Source: Eutypa lata (Eukaryota > Ascomycota > Sordariomycetes > Xylariales > Diatrypaceae). From it: a stretch of 64,000 bases of DNA. The position numbers and the translations under genes are program-made. The DNA lies in assembly GCA_022661535.1 (NCBI GenBank), contig JAKULF010000003.1:5890001-5954000 (forward strand), given 5' to 3'. The notes beneath the pieces were generated by a model. The model was not told where the DNA came from, ran no database searches, and was given only the letters and a program-made list of their open reading frames with translations. Positions 1-14,278 of the stretch are shown here, in pieces (position 1 is the stretch's first letter; each line of letters opens with the position of its first letter).

Positions 1-2193
<2,193 letters not shown>

Positions 2194-2782
2194 TAATGTC
2201 ATGGGTATGATTGAACGGGGGCAGGGAGGGGCGTTTGGAGTCGAGAGAAACACATCTGCTATTCGTATAAACATACTAAAGGGTTGTTGATTATAAATTT
2301 CACTGTCATGAGAATGGATCGAGATGAAAAATGAGGTGTTCATGAAAACCGTAACGGACTGAGCTGGGCTATATCTATCATGCTGTTGTGTCACGTCGAT
2401 GGAAAGGGGGTCGACTGGGATTGTATGTATACTCATCTTCGCATTATATAGATGTCGTGAGTTGGCCGCTCTAGTTATTTTCATGCAAGCCTACCTCAAG
2501 AAGAAACTACCGGTATTAACTGTATTTAAAGGTTATGAGCCTACACGGGTCATCGAAGATTTTATAAACGTGTTTCCAGTAAGTTATTGTACCACGACTT
2601 CGACACATAGGTAGTGTAGCATATCTACATAAGCATCTAGATAGAAGCTATATTATACGTTATCAGTAACTAGGCCCCCCTTGCGAGGCCGTTTATATCC
2701 AACGAGATTTACAAACCTACTGCTACCCTGACCTGCCTAATACCCACGCCAAATCCAGACCAAACACGTCACAGTTAATTGG
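2194..2782. other. convergent 3' intergenic spacer
   Basis: AT-rich spacer between the 3' end of MCM6 and the 3' end of the kinase gene on the other strand. Short ORFs here have no recognisable content. I see no gene. Confidence 0.6.
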
Positions 2783-5700
2783 TTAAATCAAAGCCCGTCC
2801 CGCAGAGGATATCCTCCGATCGACCGTGGTAATACCAACACCTACACCGGCCCTTGACGGCACCGCAAGCGGGACCCTATAAATAGCCCTCCGATTAGCG
2901 CCGACAAGAGCCGCGACCAGGACGTATCCGCTGCCGCCACCGCTGCCACCATTTTTACCCCCTGCCCCTACCCCTCTATCTCCCTCTCCCTCAGCCTCCT
3001 CACCTTCTCCATTTCTACCCTCATCGTCGTTATCGTCATCACCATCATCATCATCGTGCTCGCACAAACGCTCCGTAAACTCATCATCGTAGCCCAAACC
3101 TTCAAGGTGAGCGATCTCACGAATCCCAACATCGTCGCTCGAACTCGAACCGGGTCCGGAGCTGGGGCCTAGGCCAGTCGAGGTGGAGGAGAAGGGCATC
3201 AGGGGAACGCGCATCTCGAGGAGAACGACGCGGTGGCTAGCGTTAGGGACTGCGAGGGCGTATATCTTGCTGCTGTTATTGTTGTTATTGTTGGCGGCGG
3301 CGGCGGCGGTGGAGCTTGTGATGACTTCGTCGCTTTCGTAGTTGTAGGGGTGATGGTTGTTGTTGGTGGTGGTGTTTTCGTTGCGACGACCACTCCGTTG
3401 GGGTATCATTAAGGAGAGGACGCGGTATCCGGGTATGTCTCTCTGTTGATTTTGAAATTGTTAGGTTAGCAAGACGTTCAACCAACTAGACTTCAGTAGA
3501 AAGCCTTCAGGAAGTCTTAGTTGCTGCTTAGGAGAGCGAGATGTCACTCCTGCGACACTTGTCTGGAGAAAAGCCTGTAGCTGTTGACTGTATGGCTTTT
3601 GCTAGGGGTTTGGTAGACTTTCTGACAACGAAAGTTGAGGATATAATGAAAAGGGGCAATAGAAGATTGGAAGTAACTTGTAGAAGTGGATCCATACTTG
3701 AATGTCGTGTGTTACGTCTTCATCCTCGTCGAGGTTCGCAATCAACAGCCGCTTCTCGCGAGTCACTATAGCGCAACGTCGCGGTGCCATCTGGGGAAAG
3801 GGCGCGAATGTCGTGAAGAGGCCGACGGTATTCATAGTGCTTGTACCTAAGTCCTGCAGTTTTCGTCAGATTGGTTGGGAGAATAGGGGGAGGGCGATAC
3901 CTGAGAGCGTGGGGCTTACTTTGGTCTCTACATTGAGGATGGCTACGCCCTCGGTCCGAAGTGATAGCGCTACGATGGGAACCCTGTGCTCGCGGCTCCT
4001 GATTGTGAGTTCGGGCTGGATCACCATGTATATCGTATCTTGGATAGGTAAGGACATGTGCGTCACGTCGGCCGCGGGCCATTCCAGGGGTATGAGCTGC
4101 CAGGGGTCGGGTACTGGAACGGGTGTAAGGGAATCTCTGTGGCATTGTTAGCAACATATACACACATTCGAACTGATCTCACAATCCATAGACTGGATTG
4201 AAAGATGACTGTCAAGAAAAAGAGACGCACTTTCTGAGCCCGAATCGCTTGAGAGCGGAGATAGGTACATGGAACACTGATCCCGGGCCTCTTTCATCGT
4301 CTTGATTTCGCAGGATACTGACTAGCTTCTCCGTGTCGGGCGTGATCGTCAGTTTGTGTATCTCGGGCAAGGACGGCAGCGAGATGCGAAACCAGTCATC
4401 GAGGTTGGCTTCGACTGATGTTCCACCTTCGAGATCGAAAACAAAGCACTAATCACATGACATGAGCATGTTTTCTACCTACAAGAAACAGTCGAGGGGG
4501 GGGGGGATATCGAACCTGAAAGTTGCTTCCGGTAGTCGAAGCGATGAGATACTCCTTCGTGAGAGCTACACTCTTCCATATACAGTTGGGTGCTTGGAGT
4601 TTATGCCTTGATCCTGGTGTTATCCTGTCTCCGGTGCCCGGTGATAACGATTGGGACGTGTAGAGCACGATCTCGAGGTCGGTCCAGTAGGCTACGAGGG
4701 TCGCATCTGGAGATATTTCACAGCCCTTAAAGTTCTCCGTGGCAATCTGCTGCCATGCTTTCACATGCTCCGTGAGCAAAGGTTGCTTCCTACGAGGTAG
4801 TAATAGTTAGTCGTGTTGCTGACCACCCTATGCAATAGTTCCCCGTCGAATCACGTTACCTTTTCCCTGACCCTAGTGTCTGCAAGAAAGAGCCAACGCG
4901 TTTGCGGATTCCCGTGTGCGGGGCTTTAACCGAGTTGGACACATTATTCTGCCCTTCCAGATGCTTTAGAAGTTGGTAGGTTTCGCCGAGCAGGTCTTTC
5001 ACCCGTGACGCTGAGACCCTTTTGTCCTGTTCAACCTTCAGGACTGAGCCCTCCAGCTTCCTTAACATGAACCCGATAGCGTTGGCTTCTCTGTGGCTCC
5101 TGGAACTCGCACTCTTAATGAGCTTGTCATGTTGTTTCTCGATAGCTGGGTGTGCGGTAGTAGGAAGAAACGAATTCGGGATGAAGAAACGATCGTAGCC
5201 GTCCGCCTTGCGATGCTGTATGCGGAGCGTCTGGTAGTTCAGCACGCCGTTCCTGCCATCATCCAAGTACGCGAACAGGACGCTGATCACACAACCCAAG
5301 GACCAGACATCGCTAGACGCGGTCATCTTCGCGTTCTGCGACATTGATTCTGGGGCTAGGTAGGTACCTTCACCGCGATTGTTCCTCGTAGGATCGACAG
5401 ATGGTTCTCGCTCAGGTTTGCGACGTCTCACGAACCACCGATTAAAGTCTCTTTCCGCTTCGTTGTGTTGGTCAACGCGTCGCCTTTTCTTCACACAAGA
5501 CATCCCGAAATCACTCAACTTCCAGATCCAGCGGTCCTTTTCTTGAAACAGTAGAATATTATCCGGCTTCAGATCCATGTGATAACAGACGAGCTTATCC
5601 AGCTCCGGGGTATCAATCCCCTTGTGCAAGAAGCTCAGCCCTCCTGCAAGTCCTTGGGCGCAGCGAATGAAGTTGGCCTTTGCCTCGTCGGTGTTCGGCG

Positions 5701-6544
5701 CAGTGGTGTGGTTCTCCATCATGTAGGCCCTGAGGTCGCAGATAGCCAGGGGCATGAAAAGACAGTACGTTGTTGGGCTGATCTCGAGACCACCGAAACT
5801 TTCGAGGATGTTATCGCTCTGCGAAGAACTGCTAAGAATGGTCTCCATGATCTCGCGTTCCCTCTGCACACGGAACTCGGGGGTGATGACATAGTCCTTG
5901 CGGGCGATGTCCATCGGTGCGGTGTTCACTGTGAAGGGAGTGTTCGTCTGATGGTCCACGAAATGACCTTTCGCAACCCTCACCTTGAAGACTTTCCCGA
6001 AGGAGCCCTCTGCAAGGGGCTGCTCTTGCAGATAGGGAAGTCTATGGCGCTCGGGATGCTCGATGAGTACTTCCTCTCTGCGCCGGATAACGACACTGCA
6101 AAAGCATGCTTGTGTAGTATAGAATTTGTATGCGTTGACATTGTCTTCGAAGAGGCTCTCAAGCTGCTCTAGGTCGGCCGGCAAAGGGAATATAAGACGA
6201 TCCTCATTCTTTCGCACTAACCATGCATCGCTGGCTATGAGGCGGATAGTGAACGTTATCAGCGCATCAATGGAGCAACTTGCGAATATGAGAATAGCCA
6301 GGAAGCGCTGAAGCTTCCTCTCCTTAACCTTCTCAACAAAGATCTCCGCGAGCGTGTTGTCGACCACATGGGATTTATATGACCCGAGGCTCTGATAGAG
6401 GCGTTTCAGGTTACTCCGGTGTAAGACCACCTCGGCAGTACCCTTGGGAGCGAACCGAAGCCTATCATCTTCCTTTCTCTCCAATTTTTGGTATATCTGC
6501 CCGTATATTTCTTTGCAGAGACTATCATAACTAGTGGAAGTCAT
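2783..6544 (-). CDS. protein kinase with WD40-like C-terminal half
   Basis: Six exons on the minus strand: 6544-4860, 4789-4516, 4448-4231, 4136-3920, 3853-3698 and 3442-2783. All phases agree and give 1069 aa. An N-terminal helical region (about 1-170) precedes a kinase domain: glycine loop LAEGSFGKVFKV (179-190), catalytic loop CYHMDLKPDNILL (320-332), DFG (345-347), APE-type LAPES (396-400), and SDVWSLGC (411-418). The catalytic Asp, Asn and DFG are present, so activity is expected, but the HRD motif reads HMD, a variant seen in many fungal kinases. After residue 560 come strand-rich segments such as CEISPDATLVAYW that look like degenerate WD40/propeller blades. The last exon ends in an Asn-, Asp/Glu- and Gly/Ser-rich tail. 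The 255-bp intron 3443-3697 is long and could hide something. Substrate unknown. Sure of the kinase; fairly sure of the exon chain. Confidence 0.82.
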
Positions 6545-7043
6545 CGTTTAGTCCATTGTATTGTCGGAAGACTTAACTTAAGATAATAGAAATGTCCTCC
6601 ACGAGATTAAGGTTGTAGGATTACTATGTAGTACTAAGTAAGGTCGCCAAACCCCCAAAAGCATCTGTTTGAATTTAGGCTTATAGCATTAAATGAGCTG
6701 AGAGACACTATACGGCTCATAAGCGGCTGGCGGCGGCGGAGTCGATAGCTGATGGGGCTGAGATCTGCTGGACTCTTTATCATAGAACTAGACTCATGAT
6801 GGGCCGAACTTCCGATATCCTTTTTGATTCGTCCCGAACGCAACCTTCCTTAAGCTGAACAGTCAACCTTACACCATTTTGGGGCGGAGGCGCCATGGGT
6901 AGCTGCAGGTGCCACTATGCTCTCTTGAATAACGCTTGGCTTAGAACTAGGCGAAAACAAATATGCCTTGCTTTTCTTATATTATGGTTTTCTATTTTTC
7001 TTATGGCCAAGATCCCGTCCGAAATCCAGACAGGGCTATTTAC
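6545..7043. other. intergenic spacer upstream of kinase gene
   Basis: Spacer of about 500 bp between the kinase start codon and the stop of the CorA-like gene. Presumably holds the kinase promoter and the 3' UTR of the next gene. No gene seen. Confidence 0.5.
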
Positions 7044-8743
7044 TCAAATCGGCAACCTTTGGAGCTCAGTGGTACCAGATTGGTCCCTTAGCGAAAACCG
7101 CCTCGTTAAGTGTCTCCAATCACTCAAGTGGACTTTAGGGGCCAGCCTAGTGAATAGCTTCCCGTCACGCTTCAGCATCCAGTAGTACGAAGCAAACGTA
7201 GCAGCCGTTAATAAGACCGCCGATACTACGAATATCCATACCATCGATGAGCCGACAATGCGACCACTTTCATCGTCCAAGTCGAAGAAGTTCATGCCGA
7301 AAAATGTCTAATATGATCCATTAGTATGACTAGCGGATGTTTACTATGTTCCGCATCACAGTGTCTATCAACTTACAGCTACAAATGAGGATGGAAGATA
7401 AAATAGCGTTAGCATCGTGATGAAGACGGCTGACTTGTTCAGCTGTAGCATGTTTCCGTTCTGTTCCTTGGCTACTACCTGATCCCGGAATGATAGCGTA
7501 TCGGATAGTAGAGTCGCCGTTGATTGGGTGCGCTGCTGCAGATATGTTGCGGTACGTGAATAAGCTCTGCAATTGCTGTACTGGTTTCTGAGCTGGACGG
7601 TGAGTTGACGCGTCTCGAGGGGAAGCGCCCTCAATTGCGGATGCTCATCTAAGAGTACGTAGAGTTCCTTCAACGTATCAACTGCATGACCTAATATTGC
7701 GGGCACTTGAAGAAAGCGATTCTGAAGGCTGACAAGGGTGCTCAAGTTGTCATATCCAATTCGCAGTTCCTTGTCGATGAAGGTTGAGAACGTAGTGCCA
7801 GACTAGACGGATGTTGTTAGCGAAATATAGCCGCCAGTATATTATTGTGAGGTGAACAGACGATTGGTAAGAATTTGCGCTCCATAGAGGCAATATATTG
7901 TCTCCAAGCTGGGAAGTAGGTGGAGAAGATGACTTCGTGAAGCCAGAACGGCCCTCTTGCTTTATCATGACCGCCAGTGAGGTACTGTTCGGCTTTCTGG
8001 TGCGCTAGAGAATTCGCCACAGGACTAAATAACACGAAGGTGCTTTGTGCTGTGTGAATGTTGTAGCAGTGGTACACGGCACTCTGTCGCATAGCCCATC
8101 TATCCTCACTCTCCTTAAACTCGGGATAGCGTATGGTGTAGGCAACCTCTAAAGCTAATATTAGACACTAGCCTAATGGAATGGATTGGGGGGGTATGCT
8201 CACCAATACGAGATTCATCAATGTTTTGTGTATACGGATAACAGAATGCCTCCTCAGAATCAATATTGCGGTTATAGAAGCAAGATGGCAAGCTCCAAAA
8301 CAAAGAGCTCATATCATGTTCGGAAGTGATGCGCTCCAGCATGGCCTTGGTGACCTGTAGCGGCCTCCAGGAGTTGCGCTGACATATTGACCTAAACTAG
8401 TCAACAAGGGACTAATAAAGCAAAAGGGGTATCTCTACATGAAGCGACAGCTGTATGTTTGGTTCTCGGGCTTATCGAAGAACTCTCCTAGATCTTCGAG
8501 AGACGAAAATTGGCATGATCGTGTCGATGATTGGCTCTGGGCGTTAGGCGGGAGTGCATCGATGAGTTTCACAGACTCGGAGACTTTGTCAACGAAACAT
8601 CCTTCTAACATGTTGGCTTTCATGAGATGATAAGTAAAGCTAATCGATTGAAACCTAGAAGGGCTAACTATAAAACTCAGGGTATTGCTTGGGTGTGAAT
8701 ACAATTGAAGCGCTTGAATATGTACAATAATGCTCCGACACAT
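7044..8743 (-). CDS. CorA-like Mg2+ transporter domain protein
   Basis: Five exons: 8743-8439, 8391-8204, 8148-7862, 7802-7377 and 7307-7044, phases consistent, 489 aa. The C-terminal half has a long helical region followed by a first membrane helix (KSAVFITMLTLFYLPSSFVA), then FFGMNFF containing the GMN signature of CorA channels, then a second helix (VWIFVVSAVLLTAATFASYY). The N-terminal half (YSCRFMSICQRNSW, LPSCFYNRNID) looks like the large soluble domain of a fungal lineage-specific group with this C-terminus. Ion transport is an inference from the GMN-TM pair; many such fungal proteins are uncharacterised. The GMN motif is split from the first helix by the 69-bp intron 7308-7376. The start is uncertain: the first ATG is at 8743, but an internal Met at about 8624 is also possible. 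Confidence 0.78.
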
Positions 8744-8903
8744 TTGAATGAGTTGAGCTCAATAGCTCAGCAGCAGTAACTACTTAAACCATGCCTAGAT
8801 TGAAAACGCCTTACACTAAAAATGTAGTTATTAAGTGAGTGAAGGGCGTGATGACATGCCCTGGTGCGGCTGTGCCCGCCGCTAAGCTCGCCCGAGTCTC
8901 CAG

Positions 8904-9353
8904 TCAACGAGTCTGTCTGCCTCTCTCAAATTGGCTGCTCAGCCAATCTGTCTTGTTCTTTCCCTCAACTGTCACGGACGTCACTAAATCATCGGTTAGT
9001 AATTGTGGCCTCCTATGCACATGGCCATCGTGAATCTGCCTTACTTGATCTTCCACTATATTCCAAGTCACACCAGTCAGTGATTTCATCTCGTAATAGA
9101 AAGTCAAATGTGGGCTCACCTCATCCACCTTCTCTGGAACCGTGAAACACCACTGGTCGTCCTTGAGCTGTCGCCTTGGTTAAATGGTCTGGTTACATGA
9201 CATACATACATATGTAGGTGCATTGTTCTGTGTCTGGAATAGGCTTACTTGGATCTGGAAATCTTTATGTCCGGGGAATAGTTGTTCTAATAACCTTTGA
9301 AGCTTAGACTTTTTAAGATATCGTGCTATGACGTTCTGCGTAGATCCACTCAT
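8904..9353 (-). CDS. small two-exon protein of unknown function
   Basis: Exon 1 is 9353-9249 (35 codons, begins MSGSTQNVIARYL); exon 2 is 9167-8904. The phase-0 intron 9168-9248 has a GTAAGC donor. The product is 122 aa. It contains LFPGHKDFQIQLKDDQWCF across the splice junction, then a region ending TVEGKNKTDWL and a basic C-terminus. No signal peptide, membrane segment or known domain is visible. The clean splice joining two segments that read as one smooth protein argues for a real gene. It lies 160 bp upstream of the CorA-like gene on the same strand and could be co-regulated with it. I do not recognise the family. Confidence 0.55.
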
Positions 9354-10627
9354 ACTTGGTTTCGCGAAGTCATTTCAGATGGTTATATAATAATAATAAA
9401 AAGATGTTATTTGAGGGTAAAGGACTTTCAAGCCATTCAAATTGCTACGAGTTGATCTGTTGGTTTATGTAGAGCTGGTAGCTTCAAGGCCTCAGTGTTA
9501 TCAGTCTCAGATACGTCAGTCATATCCTCCTTGTTCCAGTTCACGTGTGAAATGGCCAGCGGCCCTGTGCAGGCTGCGATAAACGATAGGTTGAGAAGGC
9601 TTTCCCGAATGAGATGAAGTCCGATCACAGCCCGAGAGCCTAGTAGCCATTCTGAGAGGAGAGGGGGGTCATGGGAATCAATCCCTCAACCCCCAAGAGA
9701 CTTGGAAGTAAGCGCGGCAAAATTGAGGCAACCACGCCTATAGGAATCTATCTACCCACCTCCACCTACCTTAAGTTACCTCGGTGAAGAGTCACGGTCT
9801 ATCATTTATCAAGCATCCTCTAAACAGGGCGGAACGGTCTCGCTGATACGATAAGCGATACCTTTTGAAGATAGGACAAGCGTATAATTCATGCCGACAC
9901 AAACCGACCGAATCGCCAAGTAGCGGCCTCCAACTAGATAAGTATATGCTTACTTATACATAGGTTTCTACACATCACAGTTGCCGTCCCGTCCTGTGAA
10001 CTACGCTATCCACCTAGTACGCAGTTGATACGGCGTCATAGACGAGCCATGGGCGCACCAAAGGGAAACCACAGATTCGCGATGTCGCTGTAGTAGTACA
10101 GAGTGGCTGAAACGTCCCTGTGAAGATCTGAGTTATCTGGGTGGTCAGCAGATAAACGCCAGCGTCAGTGACTATCTGGTGAAACCGTGGCTTCTACAAC
10201 ATTTAGGCACCGATAGGACAATAAACTGGAAATTAAATGGCCGCAACGCAAAGTCCGCTGCAGTGCTTATCGCCTTGTCCTGGGCTGATTACCTTGCTCT
10301 TTATCCCGCTCTAGGTAGCTGAAAAGAGTGTCTCGCTTGGAGCAAATGAATAAAAAGCTAAGCCTATCCATTTGGGGGCTATGGCTTGCCACACCCCTGG
10401 CTGACTTTTCAGCCGCTCGTAGGTAAGTAGGTAGGTAGCGTGGTAGCGTACCCAGCTACTTATCTACGGTGGACTTCTAAGTAGAGCGAATTCGCCTCAT
10501 TCAAATGATAGTCAGCTCTTCTTAAGCAGTGTTATTACTTTACCCTATGAACGTCAGCCACGCGACTCCATTCGTTTTCTCGAAATGTGGTTTACCTTAA
10601 GTATCTAAACGGCAACTTCTGAATCAT
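9354..10627. other. divergent promoter region
   Basis: About 1.3 kb between two divergently transcribed start codons (9353 minus, 10628 plus). It contains a short AAT tract near 9390 and several GTAGGTAGGTAG-like direct repeats near 10420-10445. It probably carries the promoter of the permease gene. No ORF of interest. Confidence 0.5.
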
Positions 10628-13331
10628 ATGGCGCAATCATTGCCCGATTGGGTGCCGGATTGGGCGGTCAGGATCGACGACAGCGGCCCGGTCCGGGACG
10701 ACGCGACAGAGGGAGCAACGCCCTTGCGACATCTCCCACCGCCGACGACTCTATCGCCTGATCCCGATAAGAGTCCCGTCATCTCAAGGCTTCTGCCCTC
10801 CAGTCATACGCCCGACACCACTTCCGATCTCGATCTCCGTAATGTAGCTACTCCGGTGAGGAAAGAAAGGACCGTCGCCGTAACTCCGAACCAGAATAGG
10901 ACGGTCCATAGGAAACTTCAGGGGATCCACTTGTTTGTGAGTCCGCTAAAAATAAGGGGGTAGATCATCAATCAGGGGGGTTAGGGGCCCAAGCTAACAT
11001 CTAGACAAGATGATTACTATCAATGCCACGCTTGGTACTGGGCTCTACTGGCGTGGTGGTTTGATTCTGCAACTAGGCGGTCCCTTAGCAGTCTTGCTCT
11101 CGTTCCTCCTGGTCGGTTTGTTAGCATGGGCTGTGATGCAATGCATAACGGAGATGCTGTGTATTTGGCCCATACCTGGAGCTCTGTCTGTGTATGTTAG
11201 TGAGTTCGTGGATGTAGAACTGGGCATCGCTGTTGGTATCGCATACTGGTGTGTATTATCACTACAGCTTTTCCTGGTATCGTTGATCGTACTCACGCAA
11301 GACAGGTACACATATTCGGTCTCTTTCGCGGCACTTATAGCGACGTCTGCAGCGGAGATGCAGTACTGGTACCAGACTGATAATCAGAGTACAATAGATG
11401 GAGCAGTTAGTAAGTCAAGAGACCCCTGTCACTAATGGACAGCAGCTAACTCGACAACCAATAGTGTTCTTTCTTGTCCCCTTAGGACTGATTGTTTTGA
11501 ACGCATTCGATATCAAGGTGAGTACCCTGGCCCATTCCATTTTTGAAAAGGACGGTGTCTCACTAAAACATCCTGAAGACGTATGGTCACATTGAAGTGT
11601 TTGCCGGCACAATGAAAGTAATTTTCTTGTTTGTCATAATAGCTATACTCATAGCTATCAGCTTTGGTGGTAAGTTCTACCTACATTCATGACTATGTCC
11701 TATAGCATCATTGGTTAATCATCCCTAGTGGGTGCGGGCGACGGCGCTCACGTAGAATGTAAGCAACCCCTTTTCTGTAGAGATCTTAAACAAATAGAAA
11801 GTTGACAGAGACAGATTGGACAAACCCAACCAGTACAGACAACCTTGACACAGTGGCTGCGCCGAATTGGGGGACTGCTTTGTTGTGAGTGTGTTTAGCT
11901 ATGACATTGTCGCTTCCTGCTTCAAACAACTAACGATTTCAGGATGTCTATGTCAACCGCCGCGTTCTCATACGTCGGTGTCGAAATAGTCGCTGCCTCA
12001 GCCATGGAAGTGAGGTGGCCCAAATCAGACGAGCGGACAAACTCCAACCTATCGCAGCGCTCGGAGCTGTCATCGCTGATAGGAAAGACAGTCAAGTTCT
12101 CCGCCATCTGGATCTCCGTCCTCGCTACCCTCGTCTACAGCTTGTGTGGGGTTTTGATCTCCTTCAACATACATCGAGCCGACTGCAGGCTGCCGCGGTT
12201 CAGCTGGGTGCATAATCCGTGTGATAAAACCCCCCATACGATGTCAGTTTTCGTGTCTATCGCCGAGATGTCCAAGATCCCCGGTCTCAACCACGCCTTC
12301 AACTTCTTTCTGGTGTTCACCGCCCTCACCTGCGCTAGTAAGTAATTTTTGGGGTTCTTTTCTGCCCTTTGTATCCGGTTCAAGTGCTTGAGGTTACTAA
12401 AAGGGGCATGTTCGGGAGCTAGAGCTCCTGGAAAACTCTCAGGCCTCGTTAAGATACCTCAGGAGAGTAATTGCTAACTCCAACTGTTTCAGTGACCAAT
12501 CTGTACGTGGCTTCACGAAGCTTGTTCGGACTCACCAGCCGGCTGGATGATGGCCCAGGCCAGCCCTGGCTTTTGCAGGCTCTTGCCTGGCTCGGAAAGA
12601 CCAACAAGCATAAAGTTCCGATGCGGGCCATGATCGTCTCCGCCCTTGCGTTTGTCTGGGTTCCCTTTTTAAAGTTACAGAGTGAGGGGGAGGAAAATAA
12701 CATCGATAGTGTGAGTCACCTACCTGGCCTTGCAAGGTGTATTCTTAGGTACTAACACTAGGCAGTTTATTGAGGTCCTAGGAAACATGGGAACCATTGG
12801 CGTCTTCATAGTCTGGGCGTGCGAATGCGTCGCGTTCCTTCGGTTTTTCCACTGGCAAGTTTTCCAATAGACATGTGACTAACCGAGAATTCATGACTGA
12901 CATGTGCATTGCTTTCAGCATCAAACGGCACAAACTAGCTCTCCAGGATCAGAGGATACCACAGGTCCGACGTTGGGTATATGACGATCATGACTACCCG
13001 TATCGCAGTCACCTCCAACCATTTACCGGCTACATGGCTCTCATAGGTTGCCTAGTCCTACTAGTGGTGTGCAATTGTGCATTTCTATGGAAAGGTTTCC
13101 ATCCTGAGCCGTTCCTCTCTTCTTGTCTCATAGTAAGTTACAATATCCCCCAGTTCGTTTTTCTCCTCATATACTGACGGGAGACCGGCATAGCTTATCA
13201 TCTTTCTTGTGATGTGGTTCCTGCTGAAGTTTGTCCGCGGCGCAAAGTGGGCATTGGTAGATCTCTCGAATCCCACTAGAGTAATCAATAAGATCCGGAA
13301 TCTACACGATATCCGGCAAGGCGCGAGGTAG
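10628..13331 (+). CDS. amino-acid permease (YAT/APC family)
   Basis: Twelve exons: 10628-10936, 11010-11248, 11306-11409, 11465-11517, 11579-11669, 11729-11758, 11815-11884, 11943-12337, 12493-12710, 12766-12854, 12919-13132 and 13194-13331. All phases agree and give 649 aa. After a hydrophilic N-terminus of about 100 residues comes the TM1 motif (ATLGTGLYWRGG), then about twelve hydrophobic helices. Other family marks are FSYVGVEIVAASAMEV (helix 6 region), YVASRSLFGLTSRLD, and the C-terminal LSNPTRVINKIRNLHDIRQ. It should import amino acids with protons at the plasma membrane; the substrate cannot be read from sequence. The intron 12855-12918 is GC-AG (TG|GCAAGT ... TTTCAG|C), because only that donor keeps the frame into IKRHKLAL. 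The N-terminus SLPDWVPDW is unusual for the family, so exon 1 is less certain than the rest. Confidence 0.87.
12855..12918 (+). other. GC-AG spliceosomal intron
   Basis: Exon 10 of the permease ends CAC TG and the donor reads GCAAGT, the standard non-canonical consensus. The acceptor is GCTTTCAG. The alternative GT donor two bases further downstream gives a frameshift. Joining by GC-AG gives FFHCIKRHKLAL, which suits the family. Confidence 0.8.
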
Positions 13332-13990
13332 AGGCAATATAAAATTTATTCACTCATTGATTTAGTCCGTTGTTCCCTGGCCGTGAATATCTCTTTTTAT
13401 GGTTTAGATCATCTTCTCAAACACAGCGCTAATTTGGTGGTTCTCTAATGAAAGAGACTACGGGGAAATCATCAAGGGTGAGTCAAGTATGAAGGACTTC
13501 AGTGTTGGTGAATATCAAAAAGTGAAGCAGCTGAAGACTTGAAATCAATTGTTCGAGTAAGAATTGACGGTAGCTCTTCAGCAGTCGTAAAGATATCAGG
13601 GGATATTGACTACATCTAATTACGACTGTTGTGTATTGCCTTAGGTGTGTTTTGTACTATGAAAGGGTGACACGGGGCCTTTAAATTCTAATGTGATTTG
13701 TAATGACCAACCTATATATAGCATTGGAATGCAGGCCGTCATAATGACCTCGATGGCATAACTTCTCGCTGTGTTTGGCACGTAGCATGGTGATACAGAG
13801 GCTAAGACCAACTTCGAAAAACCAACAAACAAGGAACCGAGCAAACAAGTATCAAGGATGGAATGCAATGACAAAACAAATATATGTAACTTCCTTCCAA
13901 TACTTTCCAATTTCCCATTTAATTGTTTATAACAACTCACTACAACATCTAGGTGCTTAACAGTCAAAGTATTTTCAGTTTTACACTACG
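13332..13990. other. intergenic spacer after permease gene
   Basis: No gene seen. A short open stretch at about 13409-13480 could suggest another 3' exon, but no splicing keeps the frame. Confidence 0.45.
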
Positions 13991-14278
13991 ATGATGGACG
14001 TCCCCAAGGAGCAGAGGCAACAGCAAATGTCCTTCCCAGCAAACTTTTCCGACCTTCCGACCTTCTTTCTGTCACGATGGCGCTCCCTTTCGGAATACGG
14101 AAAAGGTATCCTTGCGCTGCTCCTGATCGTATGTGCTGCGTCAACCTACCTCTTTGATAGTGACAAGAAAGTCATGGTCTTTACAACAGCATTCATTCTC
14201 CTCATCTCTTTGTATCAGGTGCTCCAGCCACTGGAAAATCGCGTCCTCGCTGCGGAGAAGAAAAAAAACTGTAAGTAA
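13991..14278 (+). CDS. possible small two-helix membrane protein
   Basis: A 95-aa ORF starting MMDVPKEQRQQQMSF. It has two hydrophobic stretches (ILALLLIVCAASTYLF and VMVFTTAFILLISLYQVL) separated by a short charged loop, and a basic end. A strong donor (GTAAGTAAC) lies at the end of the ORF; splicing to the acceptor near 14334 would stop at once, giving a protein two residues shorter. No family recognised. It could be a chance ORF in a long spacer. Confidence 0.33.
   Translation: MMDVPKEQRQQQMSFPANFSDLPTFFLSRWRSLSEYGKGILALLLIVCAASTYLFDSDKKVMVFTTAFILLISLYQVLQPLENRVLAAEKKKNCK

Noticed and set aside
13409..13480. possible further 3' exon of the permease
   Set aside because: Splicing from the end of exon 12 leads to an immediate stop; the existing C-terminus already fits the family.
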